64,000 nt of DNA from Apiospora phragmitis (lineage: Eukaryota; Ascomycota; Sordariomycetes; Amphisphaeriales; Apiosporaceae): contig JAQQWL010000018.1 in the NCBI GenBank assembly GCA_038363925.1, positions 682,001 through 746,000 of the forward strand, in the 5' to 3' direction. Positions 48,718 to 59,922 of this stretch are shown here, one piece after another. The number at the start of each line of letters is the position of its first letter. Positions within the stretch are counted from its first letter, which is position 1. The notes beneath the pieces are model-generated. The model was not told where the DNA came from and ran no database searches. It saw only the letters and a list, made by a program, of their open reading frames with translations. Made by a program: the position numbers and the translations under genes.

Positions 48718-49256
48718 TGATTCGAGACGAGCAAGTGATGAGGTTATTATGATGCAGCAATTAGCAAGGGACAGATGTGCCCCGTCAAGATCGGAAATGG
48801 ACGGGACGCTCTATGTATGGAGGAAGGCGGGAATGAAGAAGGAAGACCTCCTTGGCATTATTCGCCTGCTTTATTGTTATCCTCGTCGTTGCTGTTGATA
48901 GAATGAGAAGCGAGCGAGCGAGCGACCAAGGGGGAGAAGGCAGAAGATAGTAATTTCTTTCGTCTCTCCGCTACGAGAGAAGGAAGGCGACCAACGAAAC
49001 GACCGGGTATGATCATCGAATCGCCATGATTATATAAATGAACACAAACACACTTCATCCTATACTACTTTGGACGAGAAAAAAACTTCCTTCTGCCACG
49101 ACACATTTGTTAGCCGTGTATTGAGATACCACTTATAGTTATTAGTATAAAGTCATACAATTTACGTTTAACGGGTTCGTTTCCAGGCCTCGACGCTGAA
49201 TTCATCCATCGCTTGCTGATACGTGTTAAAACATACAACTACATCTAGGCGAAACA
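48718..49256. other. No gene recognised
   Basis: 3' flanks of two convergent loci. Contains an (AGCG)-rich stretch near 48910-48925; no supported feature. Confidence 0.35.
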
Positions 49257-49998
49257 GGACACGACAATGGCTATACTTGAGCAAGAGGAGGTGATAACTG
49301 CCATGTTCATTTCACTACCATTCCAATATGGACGCTGAGACCGCAAATGATGCCGTGAAACAACACGCCCTATTTCGTTATGACGAACTGTTCGTACAAT
49401 CTTATCCACAATATAGCACATCAACATTCGTCTTTCCTCGATCATGTCGATGTCGTCCAGAGCCGGCGCGTCGTGGGCAGGTGCAACATCAGCCGGGGCG
49501 CTCGTTGCGTGTGGTGCCTCGCCAGGGCCAAAGTAGTCGGCCATCTCGGCGTCCAACTCCTCAGCCGTCTTCTTAAGCCGGCCTCCGCGAGCCTTGCGCT
49601 CGCCGCCATCCCGGTCTTCCTTCTCTCGGGCTTCACGACGCGCACCGGGGCGTCTTCCCCTGTCGGCACCACCACGGCCTTCTCCTTCGCGGCGGTTGCG
49701 GCGCATGGGGCTTCGCGATCGGCCGCCGGATCGTCCAGCAGGCACATAACGGTCGACGTCGCGATCCCTGTTCGAGTAGCGGTTGGGCGACAACGAGCGC
49801 GAGCGTCCCGCAGGAGCTGTTATCCTATCGGCTAGAGACCGGCCGAGCATGTAGGCCGAATGACTGGATGACTAGATGACTAGATGAGATAGAGAGATAG
49901 AGAGATGGAGAGATAGGGAGATGGAGAGATAGAGAGATGGAGAGATGGAGAGATGGAGAGACCGGCCGGGCATGTAGGCCGAGTCGAAGGGGTTGCGC
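49257..49998 (-). pseudogene. C-terminal part of an RNA-binding/mRNA-export-like protein (FoP-type tail)
   Basis: The minus strand reads RRNPFDSAYMPGRSL, a microsatellite insert, then SAYMLGRSLADRITAPAGRS, SRSLSPNRYSNRDRDVDRYV, an Arg/Gly-rich stretch (GRRPGARREAREKEDRDGG), and LKKTAEELDAEMADYFG. The last is the conserved C-terminal motif of Yra1/Mlo3/ALY-like and FoP proteins, which couple mRNA to the export machinery. No RRM is present in the window, so only the tail is here, or upstream exons are unrecognisable. After DDIDMIE, where relatives tend to stop, the frame reads on to 49245. The 123-bp insertion keeps the frame but brings a TAG. Confidence 0.6.
49834..49982. repeat. 26-bp direct duplication around a GAGATRGA microsatellite
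   Basis: The 26-bp arms at 49834-49859 and 49957-49982 differ at one base. Between them lie 97 bp, mostly (GAGATAGA/GAGATGGA)n at 49884-49956. The period from arm to arm is 123 bp, a multiple of three, inside the coding frame of the RNA-export-like remnant. Confidence 0.9.
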
Positions 49999-50476
49999 CT
50001 GTCGCTCGTCAGCACTATTACCTACTACTCTCAGTGCGCCAATGTAAACAGCGCTATCTTTGGAGCGCGTGATCAAGCCCTCATTGTAATGATGTTGTCA
50101 TATATATATTGTTGGGGTCAAAGGCTGGAGATGCATTGATGGTGTCGCATACTATCTATAGCCGTTCTAAGTATATTAATCCAAGTGACACTTCATATAA
50201 AGACTGGCACTCGCAATGGCCATCGCCCGTATTCCCATTGGCCCTAGGGAAAGCTTCCAGATACAATTTATAAAGAATCATGGCCGCGGTAGATTAGGCA
50301 TGGTCCCCTGCTCCAGTACCCGTTTTTCCTCCGAAACTCCTGACCGTTGTAAATACCGTATTGATTCTTATACCCCCTTCTGGGCTCTTTGTCGCTATTG
50401 AACTATGCCATTCACGACTGTTGCTATTTCAATGGACGTCTCCGGGGCTTGATTTTGCCCCTCTCTTCGTTGTACT

Positions 50477-51221
50477 TCAAGACCGCCCCAAAATGGAAGT
50501 CCGTCCGCGCCATGGGCGGTTAGGCTCCGTGTGGAGCCTCAGGTGCTGCCTCCAATTGTCTTTCCGACTGAACTTCTTATCGCAGAAGTCACATCCCACC
50601 TCTGATCCAAGGCCGTGTTTCCTGCAGTAGACTTTCAGCGATGGGCATTTTCAAGGGGACGAGAGAAAGCTGGACAAGGACGTACGTGTTCTGGTGCCTC
50701 CGAAGGTGCTCGCGTCTCTTAAAACCCGTCTTATTATTGCATCCCGGAAAGCTACACACATGGACTGATTTCGGGATTTTGGCCACAGAGATTTGAGCGT
50801 CATCCATGTACGCTACCTCCTCCATATTGCTTTGTATGACCGACGCCGGTGAATCCGCCCTCATTTCCCTATGGACATGCACGACCGATGGCTCATTCTC
50901 GGCCATTTCCGGCCACAGTGAAAGTTTCTCATAGCCGTGGGTTACCACGGTAGGTGATAGTGTTGAAATAGGCGATAACTGGACCACGGGACCAGGCAAT
51001 AGGTATTGTTGCAAATTATCGGGGCCTCTAGGTTCGAGATGGGCGGAGAGCAGGTGTACAGGGCCTCCAAGCCCATGGGTGAAGTCGAAATCTTTATCGC
51101 AAACCATCGGAGAAGAATATCTAGATTCCACATCAACAGGAAAGTATCCATTGAGCTTTTCTGAACAAAACACATCATAGCTCATGGGTGTGGAACCCGT
51201 GATGGTGTCCAACTCTGCCAT
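50477..51221 (-). CDS. C2H2 zinc-finger protein, two fingers
   Basis: From ATG 51221 a 190-residue acidic/Ser-rich region leads to VHVCSFPGCNNKTGFKRREH then LRRHQNT, a first C2H2 finger. A GTACGT donor follows at about 50685. The next finger is in another frame: CPSLKVYCRKHGLGSEVGCD then FCDKKFSRKDNWRQHLRLHT, ending EPNRPW and TGA at 50477. GCTGAAAG is a likely acceptor, but exon phases then differ by one base. So there is either an indel or a different splice pair. Probably a transcription regulator; targets unknown. Both fingers keep all zinc ligands. Confidence 0.68.
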
Positions 51222-52545
51222 GGCTCTGGGTAATCGACTTGAACTGGGAGTCGATACACTGGATGGCGGATTTTACAGGCAGCGGGAGAGCGCGTTCGAG
51301 GAGCTCGCGGAAGAAGCACAAGAACGCCGTCGGCTTTGATCAGTATGCCGTTCAGCAAGCCAACAAAAACGATTCGGCGGTTGCTAAGTTGACTGCGTTG
51401 GATCAGGGTTGCCCAGCGCCGCTCGAGTTCCAGTCATCTCCCTCAGGGCCTTACACAAGGGATGAACTCATGTCCTTCGTTTGAGGAAGGTTGAACAAAT
51501 TGATGATATAGTTATAGGGGCGCCGCTGGCTTCATCCAATACCTTTATTTCGTCGAGACGATGAGTGAGTGCTCCCTCCTCAAGTCGCCCAAGGTTGGCC
51601 CAGAAGCAGTACATGCGCCTTCTTGGAGCGCAATAGCCGATAGAGAATAATATTCGCCTGATGTGATGTACGTTGTCTCACTGTGAGTTGCCTAGATACT
51701 GATGTGGACTCGAAGAATCCAGTGACAATATTGACCCTTTGTTCCATCCTTCACGAACTTGAAGACTCCGGTTCCGGGCCTTAAACCACAGGGTTACGGA
51801 TCCGAATCTGAAGGCTTCTGAACTGGGCTACAGTAAGATGACGTACTGACTGACATGAACCCAGCATTGATGCAGAGGCCATTCACCATCTCGCGCCACG
51901 GAGCAGCTGAATGAGGCTTGTCGCCGATGTGACTGAATCAGAGTCACTGGCAGTAAAAATCCAGACCTGGACGGGGAATAACGCCGAAATTCTTAGCTAC
52001 TCACAGAGCAGAAGTCCAGCTCTTTACATCCAATCTTGCTCTTCTGGTTCGTACCAACCCGTCTCTCTATGCAATGAACTACACTTTTTGGGTCCATTTC
52101 TGACCGTGCTACCTGAAGCTACTCTGACTCGATTTTCTTTGTACCTCAAGATACATTCATTAAGCAAATATCGGCGTGGTACTCGTTGCTGCCAACTATG
52201 TAAGGCCATTCTGTGACGCTAATACTTTCTGCAGATAGGAAGTGCTTCTCTGTAGCTGATTCAAAAGCATCTTGATCCTACTACGTCCACTTTACGAGTG
52301 CCACTGGCTGGCACACAGAATTGTCAGATGCACAGGCTACGGTAAGGTAGATGTGGATCTCAGGAGGCAGAGTTGCTGAACCGTCGCTCAAAATTAACGA
52401 AAGCTAGCGAACAGCGGCGGATTTCCAGCCAGAGACACCATCAGGCGCCGGTACTGTTTTACTTTACAGTAGTCGCCCACCTCCTTGGACTCCCACCGAG
52501 AGGTACAAAGTTGACGCTGAATGTACGGCTTCTGCGGCATAGTCT
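51222..52545. other. No gene recognised
   Basis: An 81-codon plus frame at 51239-51484 begins just upstream of the divergent C2H2 start and is unrecognised; otherwise empty. Confidence 0.3.
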
Positions 52546-52695
52546 ATGCCTGCACAACCGAAGCAAAAGGACGAGATCGACCGCTTCCGTGCTTATGGGG
52601 CCGCTTCACAACTGGCTGTCGGTAATGCGGTCGCCGCAGAATGCGACCGTGTGATAGCAGCCGTACAACTGGTGCGTGACAGACACGTGACGCAG
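52546..52695 (+). CDS. Possible short exon
   Basis: ATG 52546 opens a helical, Ala/Val-rich 50-codon frame (ASQLAVGNAVAAECDRVIAA, then VQLVRDRHVTQ) that ends exactly at a strong GTGAGT donor at 52696. No matching acceptor exon was identified. It could be a small gene or the 5' part of one preceding the coiled-coil gene. Confidence 0.25.
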
Positions 52696-52827
52696 GTGAG
52701 TCATCTATTAAAGATCTTTCCATCCAAACCCATCATCCATCCTTTTCCAGCTCGCAGTAGTCATTCACAGACTCTTACCGCCTGATCTCCGTTCTACCTT
52801 CAAAGCCGCGAAACAATATTTGCCACA

Positions 52828-53322
52828 ATGATGGATGACCACGCCCTCTCCCTTCTTTCTACTGCCCCTTTCGGTGTCTCCATAACTTCGGCACACGATG
52901 CAAAGACGCGACGTCAGTTCTGTGCATGCGCCATGGAGTTGAGCGAAGAGATCCGTATGCTTCGTGCCATTGTGGCAGAGCTTTCGGTGCGCCTTACCAA
53001 CATGCAGACGATGTATGCACTACAGTCCCAGGTGCTACACACACAACAAGAGCGCATTAGCGCTCTCGGGAAGCAGACGACTGTTGCAGGCCGGGTTGCA
53101 CCACTGCCGGTAACATATGAATTGCCACCCTACGACGGTACCAATTCAGCCCACAGATGCTCGTCGGTGCACGCACAGCAGTCGATTCCCGTTGTTCCCC
53201 GGATCAGTCCGCTGATGGTGTTGGCGGAGTCGGCCGCGATGGAAAGCCGTGAGGGAATTCATGGCAAGCGAGAGGCAAGCCAGGCTTTGTATGGAGAGGA
53301 CAAACGGCAGAGATATGCATGA
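52828..53322 (+). CDS. Small coiled-coil protein, copy B
   Basis: A complete 164-residue frame. Residues about 35-85 form a likely coiled coil (MELSEEIRMLRAIVAELSVR then MQTMYALQSQVLHTQQERIS). A Pro-rich linker and a basic end (GEDKRQRYA) follow. Related to 41977-42462: the segments from AEL to ISAL share about ten of twenty-five positions in one ungapped alignment, and both have a SPL/SPM segment in the tail. Intact, no lesions seen. No known domain. Confidence 0.5.
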   Translation: MMDDHALSLLSTAPFGVSITSAHDAKTRRQFCACAMELSEEIRMLRAIVAELSVRLTNMQTMYALQSQVLHTQQERISALGKQTTVAGRVAPLPVTYELPPYDGTNSAHRCSSVHAQQSIPVVPRISPLMVLAESAAMESREGIHGKREASQALYGEDKRQRYA

Positions 53323-55710
53323 CCACTGCAGCAAGGAGATATCGACAAGCTAGCAGTGCTAGCCTAGTGCGGAGACGCCCTACATAGTATGGGAAGAAAC
53401 CTTAGGACCTGCCGTAGAATTATTGGTAGAAGATCGAAAATGAAAGTTGACTACTGGATTGAAGGATTGTTGCGATTGTGACCATTGCATGGAAGCTATT
53501 CGGCTCATGTGCCAAAAGAGCATGAATATTGGGCGATAGAAGAAGCGGGTTAAGGGGGTGGCTGGTGTCAGCCACGGGAGAAGTGGCTATGCTACGTGGG
53601 GCGGGCTTCCGGTTCAATTGCAGTCAATGCTCGAAACAGCAATAAATGCCATACTCAACTTTTAGGACGCAAGAAAAAGACAATTCTTCTATCGCGCTGG
53701 CAACGCGCCGCATAGTGTACGCCGACGACCGACGACCGACAACATGAGTCGAAATCCGACACAGCATGGCGGCGAGCACAACAGGAGCGGGGACAAGCTC
53801 GCGACTTGAGCAAGGCAGCATGACGACAATTAAGAGACGATAGCATAGCGGCCACGGTTCTTATTCACTGTTTCGAATGACCATCGAGCCCGAAGCACGC
53901 CGGCACAGAGTGACTCCTTGAGGCCAACGGGGCTACCCAGTGCCCACGAGACCAGCGTGATAGACATTGCCACGACCGACCTGCATGCATCGCGCGATAG
54001 ACGCATTCCACCGACGAGTGCCACCCGACAGCCGAGCACCACTACGTGATTCATAGAGACCCGAGCCAACGAGACAACAAAAGGCCAGCGCATTGGCAGA
54101 GGAGTGGAGCACCAGCAGTCGGCACACAATGCCAGGAGGCAACACGGTTCCGCGCCAAGGTGTCATCGTGTTTGCGAATGGCCCAATTCGCCCCAACACT
54201 CCCTGTCTCAAGCCTTATACCTGATCGAAAAAGGTGTCGCCCAAGGTATTGGCGTCGGCCACGGAGACGAATCGCTCAAACAGGGCTTTCACCTGCGACA
54301 ACCAACCCGTGACCCGCTGAGTCTGTTGCAGGAACCTGTACTCGATGTCAGTTGATGGTCTGCGCCGGACTGAACACACGGTGACTTGCAGCTGTTCGAC
54401 TTTCTGTGTGCTGTTCGGGCACCTGTGGTCAGACGTATACCTCGTTGCGACGCCGGTGGAGACCTACAAAGTCGTGAATCTGGCAAGATGTGGGCGTGCG
54501 TGAGTAGGAGAGCTATGCCGTACGAGGGCGAAGGTAGACTTACTTTTCGTTGTGGTCAAGTTCACGACAAGAAGACGCCAGAAAACAGACTATTAGGCAA
54601 GACTGGAGCCAGGATGCCTGCCTGGCGGGTCGCATATGTCGTCACCCGCGTGGTCGGAATTCGACTCGGCTCTGGGTGTATAAGGCCACTTCGGTTGAGA
54701 ATCCAGATAGAGAGGGGGGACTGGCAGACCTCAAGAGAATCCTCCATGAACGAAAAGAAGACCCTGGCCGAAAGCCTCTCAGTAGCCTCCTCAACCATCG
54801 CATGTGCGCACGACCATCCCCACGGAGACGATCGCCATTAGGGTCTAGCTCATGTCTGTTCATGGGCGTAAGCGCGTATGCGTTCTCGGTCTCGGCCATT
54901 ACGTGTTCGCATGGCAGCGGGTGATGGTGGAGATGGGACCGGGCATGGAGGAGGAAGGGGAGACGGGTGCAAAGGTTTATCTGGGCTTGACCGTGATTGT
55001 CGCGACGCTGGCTTCTCGGGAAGAAAATCGTCCAGCGGCCACGGTAGGAGAAAAGAGAAAGCGCACCCCGGACAGCCGCGAGAGCCTCGCTCCGGGGGAT
55101 GAGGGCTACGTGGAGTTGGATTTGGATTTGGATCATTTCAAGCGAACTCGTCGTGACCGGGGCTATTCGTAAAACACCACTAGAAGGCATAGAGGGTTCA
55201 GGCCCGAACTTTATGGGTGGATAACGCGGCGAGCGCTGAACGCCGGCTACTGAAAACCAAGGCTTTGAACACCCGCCCTTTAGGACCTACTATGCTGACC
55301 GAATGTTCACAGCTATCAAGTTATGCTTGTAATTGTTCGACGTAGGACTGGATGTATTATTCAATTTACAGGGCTATGCTCCACCGTGTTCGACGTGGTA
55401 CAAATCCCCACTTGAGGGGCTGGCCCGGATATCCTTATTCAAAACCTCCGATGTACTCGCACCTTTCCATGGGTGGCATTCGCATCGCATCATGATTCTT
55501 AATGCCCATTGGCCGATAAGTCCCACCCTATACGGATTAATGCTAATCCAAATGTTCCCGCTAATCGCGCACGGACCTTAAGGATTAAACTAATCCTTAT
55601 GGCATCTATTTATTTATCGTTTATCCACTCTCTATCTAGACTCCCCACATTCCTCCACTTCCCCCTCGTCCATTCTCGCCTTTCTCTAGTCGTTTTATAT
55701 TACATCCGAA
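53323..55710. other. No recognisable gene
   Basis: Several open frames of 80-180 codons overlap on both strands (for example 54642-55190 minus, 54852-55172 plus). They lack domains and mutual consistency. The last 100 bp form the promoter of the J-domain gene (pyrimidine-rich at 55630-55680). Confidence 0.35.
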
Positions 55711-57313
55711 ATGTCACTCCTGAACAGTTATAAGCAATTTTCGTACAGCCCATTTGATGCATTAGGAATATCCCTCCACGACCCTTCTTTTATGCAGAGG
55801 GCTACTATCACCAGAAACTGGAGGCAGCTCGGTCTCGTCCGCCATCCGGATAAAGTCGCAAAGACGGATTTTCGGTGGCCTAGGCAGACGCACTTGAACG
55901 TATCTAGAGACTTTCTTGTTGGTCTTTTAGAAGATGAGACGTGTGAGGGTCTTGCACAAGCCGCACGATACTTCCGGCATTTCCCAGTCAGCTTCCAGGG
56001 GCATGACTCCAACCAGTCCACTTATCCGTGGCAGGTTCCGAATCCACTGCCGGGTCTTTTCTCGGTATGCCGCGAGTGTCATATGGTTCTACGGAGCACC
56101 AACGTAGATGCTCATTTCGACGAGCACGACAAATGTTCCGAATGCGATTGCGCATTGACTACGGAGAACCGAGAAGACCATTACTTGGAAAGACACCATC
56201 TGATCCGTTGCAATTGCTGTGGAAAGCGAACATCAGCAAATGAACTGTCCCATCATGGAATCACCCATACCTGCCCCATTTGCCCTGAAGACTCGACCGA
56301 TCCAATCCCCGATGTGTGGCACCACTTGGAACTGGACCACGGGCTAAGTCCTTGTGAGGACTGCGGTAGAGAAAAGATTGGATGCCACGTCTATGTCCAT
56401 CATCTTGAATGCTCCACTCGGCGTGGTCAGTGCCCGATCTGTAACATTTGGTGCACGGACCTTGACGGACATCTTGAGGCACAACATCAGTATTGCAAAT
56501 GTCCTGCTTGCAAGCTCCTTCTGGATCCAGCGTATTTATGGCAGCACGTATGGGACCTCCATGAGCTGCAACGATGTGACGGAATCTGCACTGGCGACGT
56601 CGAGCATCTCGCGGCCCAGCACTCATGGGAAGCATGCAAAGAAGATCACTGCGAGCGCATACTCGAGAGCAGAGGTCTTGACAACCATCTTGTTCGGATA
56701 CACCAATGGAAGAAATGCGATTCTTGCACCTATGTTGGAAGCACGCAAACGTTGCTGATGGAACACTTGGTTTGGGAGCACCATCTCGAAGAGTGCCCGG
56801 AATGCGAGGAGGCAACATTGGATCTGGCTCGGCATTATGAGACGGAGCACAGCTACGGAAAGTGCCCGTTCTGTGGCGTATGGGGTTCCCTTGGGTACCT
56901 CCGAGAGCATACCAGCGAATGTCTTACAAAGGTACCGTGTTCAGTCTGCCATGAGCTCCAAACGCCCAGCAGCTATAACCAGCACCGCATCGACAGGCAC
57001 GACTGGGTGCTCTGTGGCTATTGCGACTACTTAGAGCAGAATAATCAACGACTGGACCTCCACGTCCAGGGAAAACCACAACCCTCAGCGATGCCCGGAC
57101 TGTGATGCCGTCTTGGCCACCAGTGCTTTCGACTTACACCGCATGGAGGCACACGGCTATCAGCGATGCCCTTTCTGCGCTGTCTTGTCGTGCCAACTTC
57201 TCGAGCACATCCTCTGCTCGCGGGGTCGGGACTGCCCGATCCGCGCGAACAGGTTCGTAGCCAGCACCACGTACAGGCGCAGAGGCCGGCTTCGCTGGCC
57301 GCACTGCCACTAG
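55711..57313 (+). CDS. J-domain protein with about 15 tandem C2H2-like zinc fingers; one-base frameshift near the end
   Basis: A single-exon gene of about 533 residues. Residues 12-80 form a J-domain-like fold: YSPFDALGISLHD, helix II TITRNWRQLGLVRHPDK with the HPD motif that activates Hsp70, and a helix III (LNVSRDFLVGLL). From about residue 118 to the end there are 14-16 compact fingers, mostly CxxC-x(10-14)-H-x(3-5)-H/C, spaced by two to five residues without TGEKP linkers: for example CRECHMVLRSTNVDAHFDEH, CPICNIWCTDLDGHLEAQH, CPACKLLLDPAYLWQHVWDL, CDSCTYVGSTQTLLMEHLVW and CPFCGVWGSLGYLREHTSEC. At GGG 57069-57071 one extra G ends the frame early. The next frame holds two more fingers (CPDCDAVLATSAFDLHRMEA; CPFCAVLSCQLLEH). 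Counting one base less gives 534 codons. Known J-proteins with one to three fingers (DnaJ type I, Jjj1/Zuo1-like) differ. Nucleic-acid or ribosome binding is inference. Confidence 0.72.
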
Positions 57314-57494
57314 CAGGTGCAGGGAAAACCTCGGTACATGAGATGCTCGAATGTAGGAGGAAAACCCGGGTGGCAAAGGCGGCAGGAGATGACTCGAACT
57401 GCGGACGCCAGAGCCAAGCCCGATGCCCCTCTGCAGGAGATAACTCGACCGCATGAGGGAGACCGAGCAAAAAGACCATCAACCAGCCCGACAG

Positions 57495-57700
57495 GAGTCA
57501 GTTCAAGCTTCTGGACAACACAAGCAGGAGTCAGTTCAAGCCCCTGATCGACACGAGCGGGAGTCAGTTCAAGCTCCTGATCGACACGAGCGGGAGTCAG
57601 TTCAAGCTCTTGGACAACACAGGCGGGAGTCAGACAAGCTGCAAGCAGGAGTCTGTTCAAGCCGCAGGGCGCCAAGAGGAGTCTGTTCAAGCTGCAAGGG
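57495..57700 (+). repeat. 33-bp minisatellite
   Basis: Units starting GAGTCAGTTCAAG at 57495, 57528, 57561, 57594 and 57627 are exactly 33 bp apart. Shorter variants (22 and 30 bp) follow at 57649 and 57679. The period is a multiple of three, and one frame (57453-57749) encodes an 11-residue repeat like ESVQAPDRHER. Lies 180 bp beyond the J-domain gene. No spacer structure, so not CRISPR. Confidence 0.9.
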
Positions 57701-59595
57701 TGGCCGGCGCTCCGGGCGGAGGCGCGAAGAAGGAAGAGAAAACTACTGACAATGGTGGGAGGCAGGTCACCCTTATATACCCGCAGCGCGCCGCCAAGAC
57801 CCACGGGTCGGTGGCCCTGTCCGTCACGAGCTACTATCCATGCGCTGGCTTTGGACCGATTCTGGTGCTGCTTGTCGGGGGGCCGGGGGGTCCAGGGAAG
57901 CCCAGCCGCCATACGGCGCAAACGGTGCCCTCCTGGTTATCCGGGTGATCAGGTTCGACCGTTTCAGCGCGGGCGGCCGTTGGGATCTTTCTCGCCTCCC
58001 TTGACCGCATTTGGGCGTGGGTAGCCAAAGCTGCCCTTTCGCCTGCTTCCGGTCCAGGATCTATTCCTGCATCTATGCCTCTTCTTCGCCTTCCTGGGCC
58101 ATGTTTGTCCCTCTCTTCCCTCTTTCACACCTTTCGTTACCTTCACTTCCTCCCTTACTTCCTCCTTACTTCCCTCTCGCTCCCTTGCTTCGCTCTCGCT
58201 CCCTTTCTCGCTCCCGTCCCCCTCTCGCCCATTCCACCGCCCTCTCTCTTCCCTCGCCCTCTCTCGTTCCCTCTCTCGTTCCCTATCTCGTTCCCTCTCC
58301 TCCCACTTCCCCTCGTTCCGCTTCTCTCTTTTCTCTGCCCTTCTTTACTTCACATCAATCTTTTGCTGCCACTACAGTCGCTAGCGAAACCAGCGTCCTC
58401 TCTACACTCTTTGATAGTTGCCATTCTGGCTCCACTTTGCAGGGGTAGTTGCTGACACCATGTACCTGTTCATTCTCACATGTACAGAGCTATTTCTGGC
58501 TTTGCTTATCCTGCCCTTATGTATACATAACTCGATGACAGTACCCTTGTATTACTTTATGCATAACGAAGCTAAGAGCCAGAAGCTACTGACATTTTAT
58601 ATTCTCCTTGACAATGCGTCCTTGTTAGCGTCCGCAAACAGAGCGTTGGATACGAATCCGGTCAGCGTCGTCTTCGGCGCGCATTTCACTCCCTGTTGTT
58701 ACAATAGGAGCGAGGTCCCTTATCGAAATCACTCTCACCTTCCATTCGTTCGATCTCATGGGTTTTTCCTCTGGACCATACTCACCAGCGACAAGATGCA
58801 GAATACGACCGATCATCCCGTACAGGTCACTCCTATTACTGTAGCGCAAACGAGGTGCACACAGCAGTTATTCTCTGCCCAGACTGGAGTTCTTACGCCT
58901 CTTTAGCATGGCCTGGATCTAGTTGAGCGAGGCTACTGCGGCATGTTTGACGACTGCTGTCTTTTGGCATTGCCTTTAAACCCTTACTGAATGCTCCATT
59001 GAAAGCATTATAATGTGAACGACTTGAATATACTTGGCTCGGTGCGATCCGTCGAGGCCGATCCAGTCACTGCAACGGTGGATAGCGTCTATAATATAGG
59101 GCTCTTCATTTCTAAGCTAGCAGGCTGCCGACCTCTGTCGGATTTAAAGGAGAGGTGCCAAGCGGAGGTGCCAAGCAGCGCTAAGGCCCCTTGACTGGTC
59201 GGCCACAAGTGGCTGCTACAGGGCTCTTTCAAAGATACATAGATTCCTCGACAAAATGACTCCTTGAGTTCCTTTGCTTCTTTCCCTTCCTTCCTTCCTT
59301 AACACCTCTACGGTCGAAGCAGGCTGTCGATTAACCATGCTTCCCGTAGACTTATAGAGCACTTCTGATGGCCAAAATGACGACTGGTTATCATCACAAT
59401 TAGCCGATTCGCAAGTGTAAGACTTTTTTGACACCTAAAGCCTATTACCCGATTTACCCAGCGTGATCCAGACCTAAACTAGCGACCGATTAACGCGGAG
59501 TGCGACGCTTTCTTAGCAAGGAACCCTTAGATTTGCGCCGTCTAACGATGGGATAAGAAATATATCTACTTAACGAAGCGGATCCAATTATATCC
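57701..59595. other. No recognisable gene; CT-rich tract
   Basis: Pyrimidine-rich low-complexity sequence at about 58095-58360 (CTCTC/CCCTC runs) opens meaningless Leu/Pro/Ser frames. A 162-codon frame at 58418-58906 starts with a hydrophobic segment (TMYLFILTCTELFLALLILP) but has no family resemblance. Confidence 0.4.
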
Positions 59596-59599
59596 GATA

Positions 59600-59830
59600 T
59601 AACGTCGAATGGAAGGTTATTCTTAGTCGTAGAAGTAAAGCCGAAGATACGGAGCAAAATGTCACACTTTCGCCGCAGGAACTTTGGGAATCCAGCCTGC
59701 GGCGAAACTGGAGAATGTCGTTAAGAAGAAGCTCTCAGCTAACAGATCCTTTAAGTGGAAGATACCCGGATAATTGTGATTGTGTCGGTGACTGGCAAGC
59801 AGAAACTTAAGAAAAAAGTTACCATAGGAC
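59600..59830 (+). pseudogene. Unidentified coding remnant
   Basis: Plus-strand pieces read as EDTEQNVTLSPQELWESSLR and, in nearby frames, SLRRNWRMSLRRSSQ and other protein-like stretches, with stops between. The composition looks like a decayed fungal protein, not random AT-rich DNA. Family unknown. Convergent with the NLR that ends at 59923. Confidence 0.25.
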
Positions 59831-59922
59831 AACAGGTTTTGGACTAATAATTAATAAGTTGGAGTAAGACTTAATTACTAACCAGTTTAATATATATATA
59901 TAATTCATCTTGTTAGCTCTGA

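Noticed and set aside
57495..57700. CRISPR-like evenly spaced repeats
   Set aside because: The repeats are contiguous with no spacers, in a eukaryotic sequence; a minisatellite explains them.
57310..57921. 203-codon minus frame with an 11-residue repeat (LELTPARVDQE-like)
   Set aside because: It is the complement of the 33-bp minisatellite, whose period keeps frames open on both strands; no other support.
58095..58448. Two overlapping plus frames of 126-145 codons
   Set aside because: Pyrimidine-rich low-complexity DNA gives Leu/Pro/Ser strings in every plus frame; no domain or start context.
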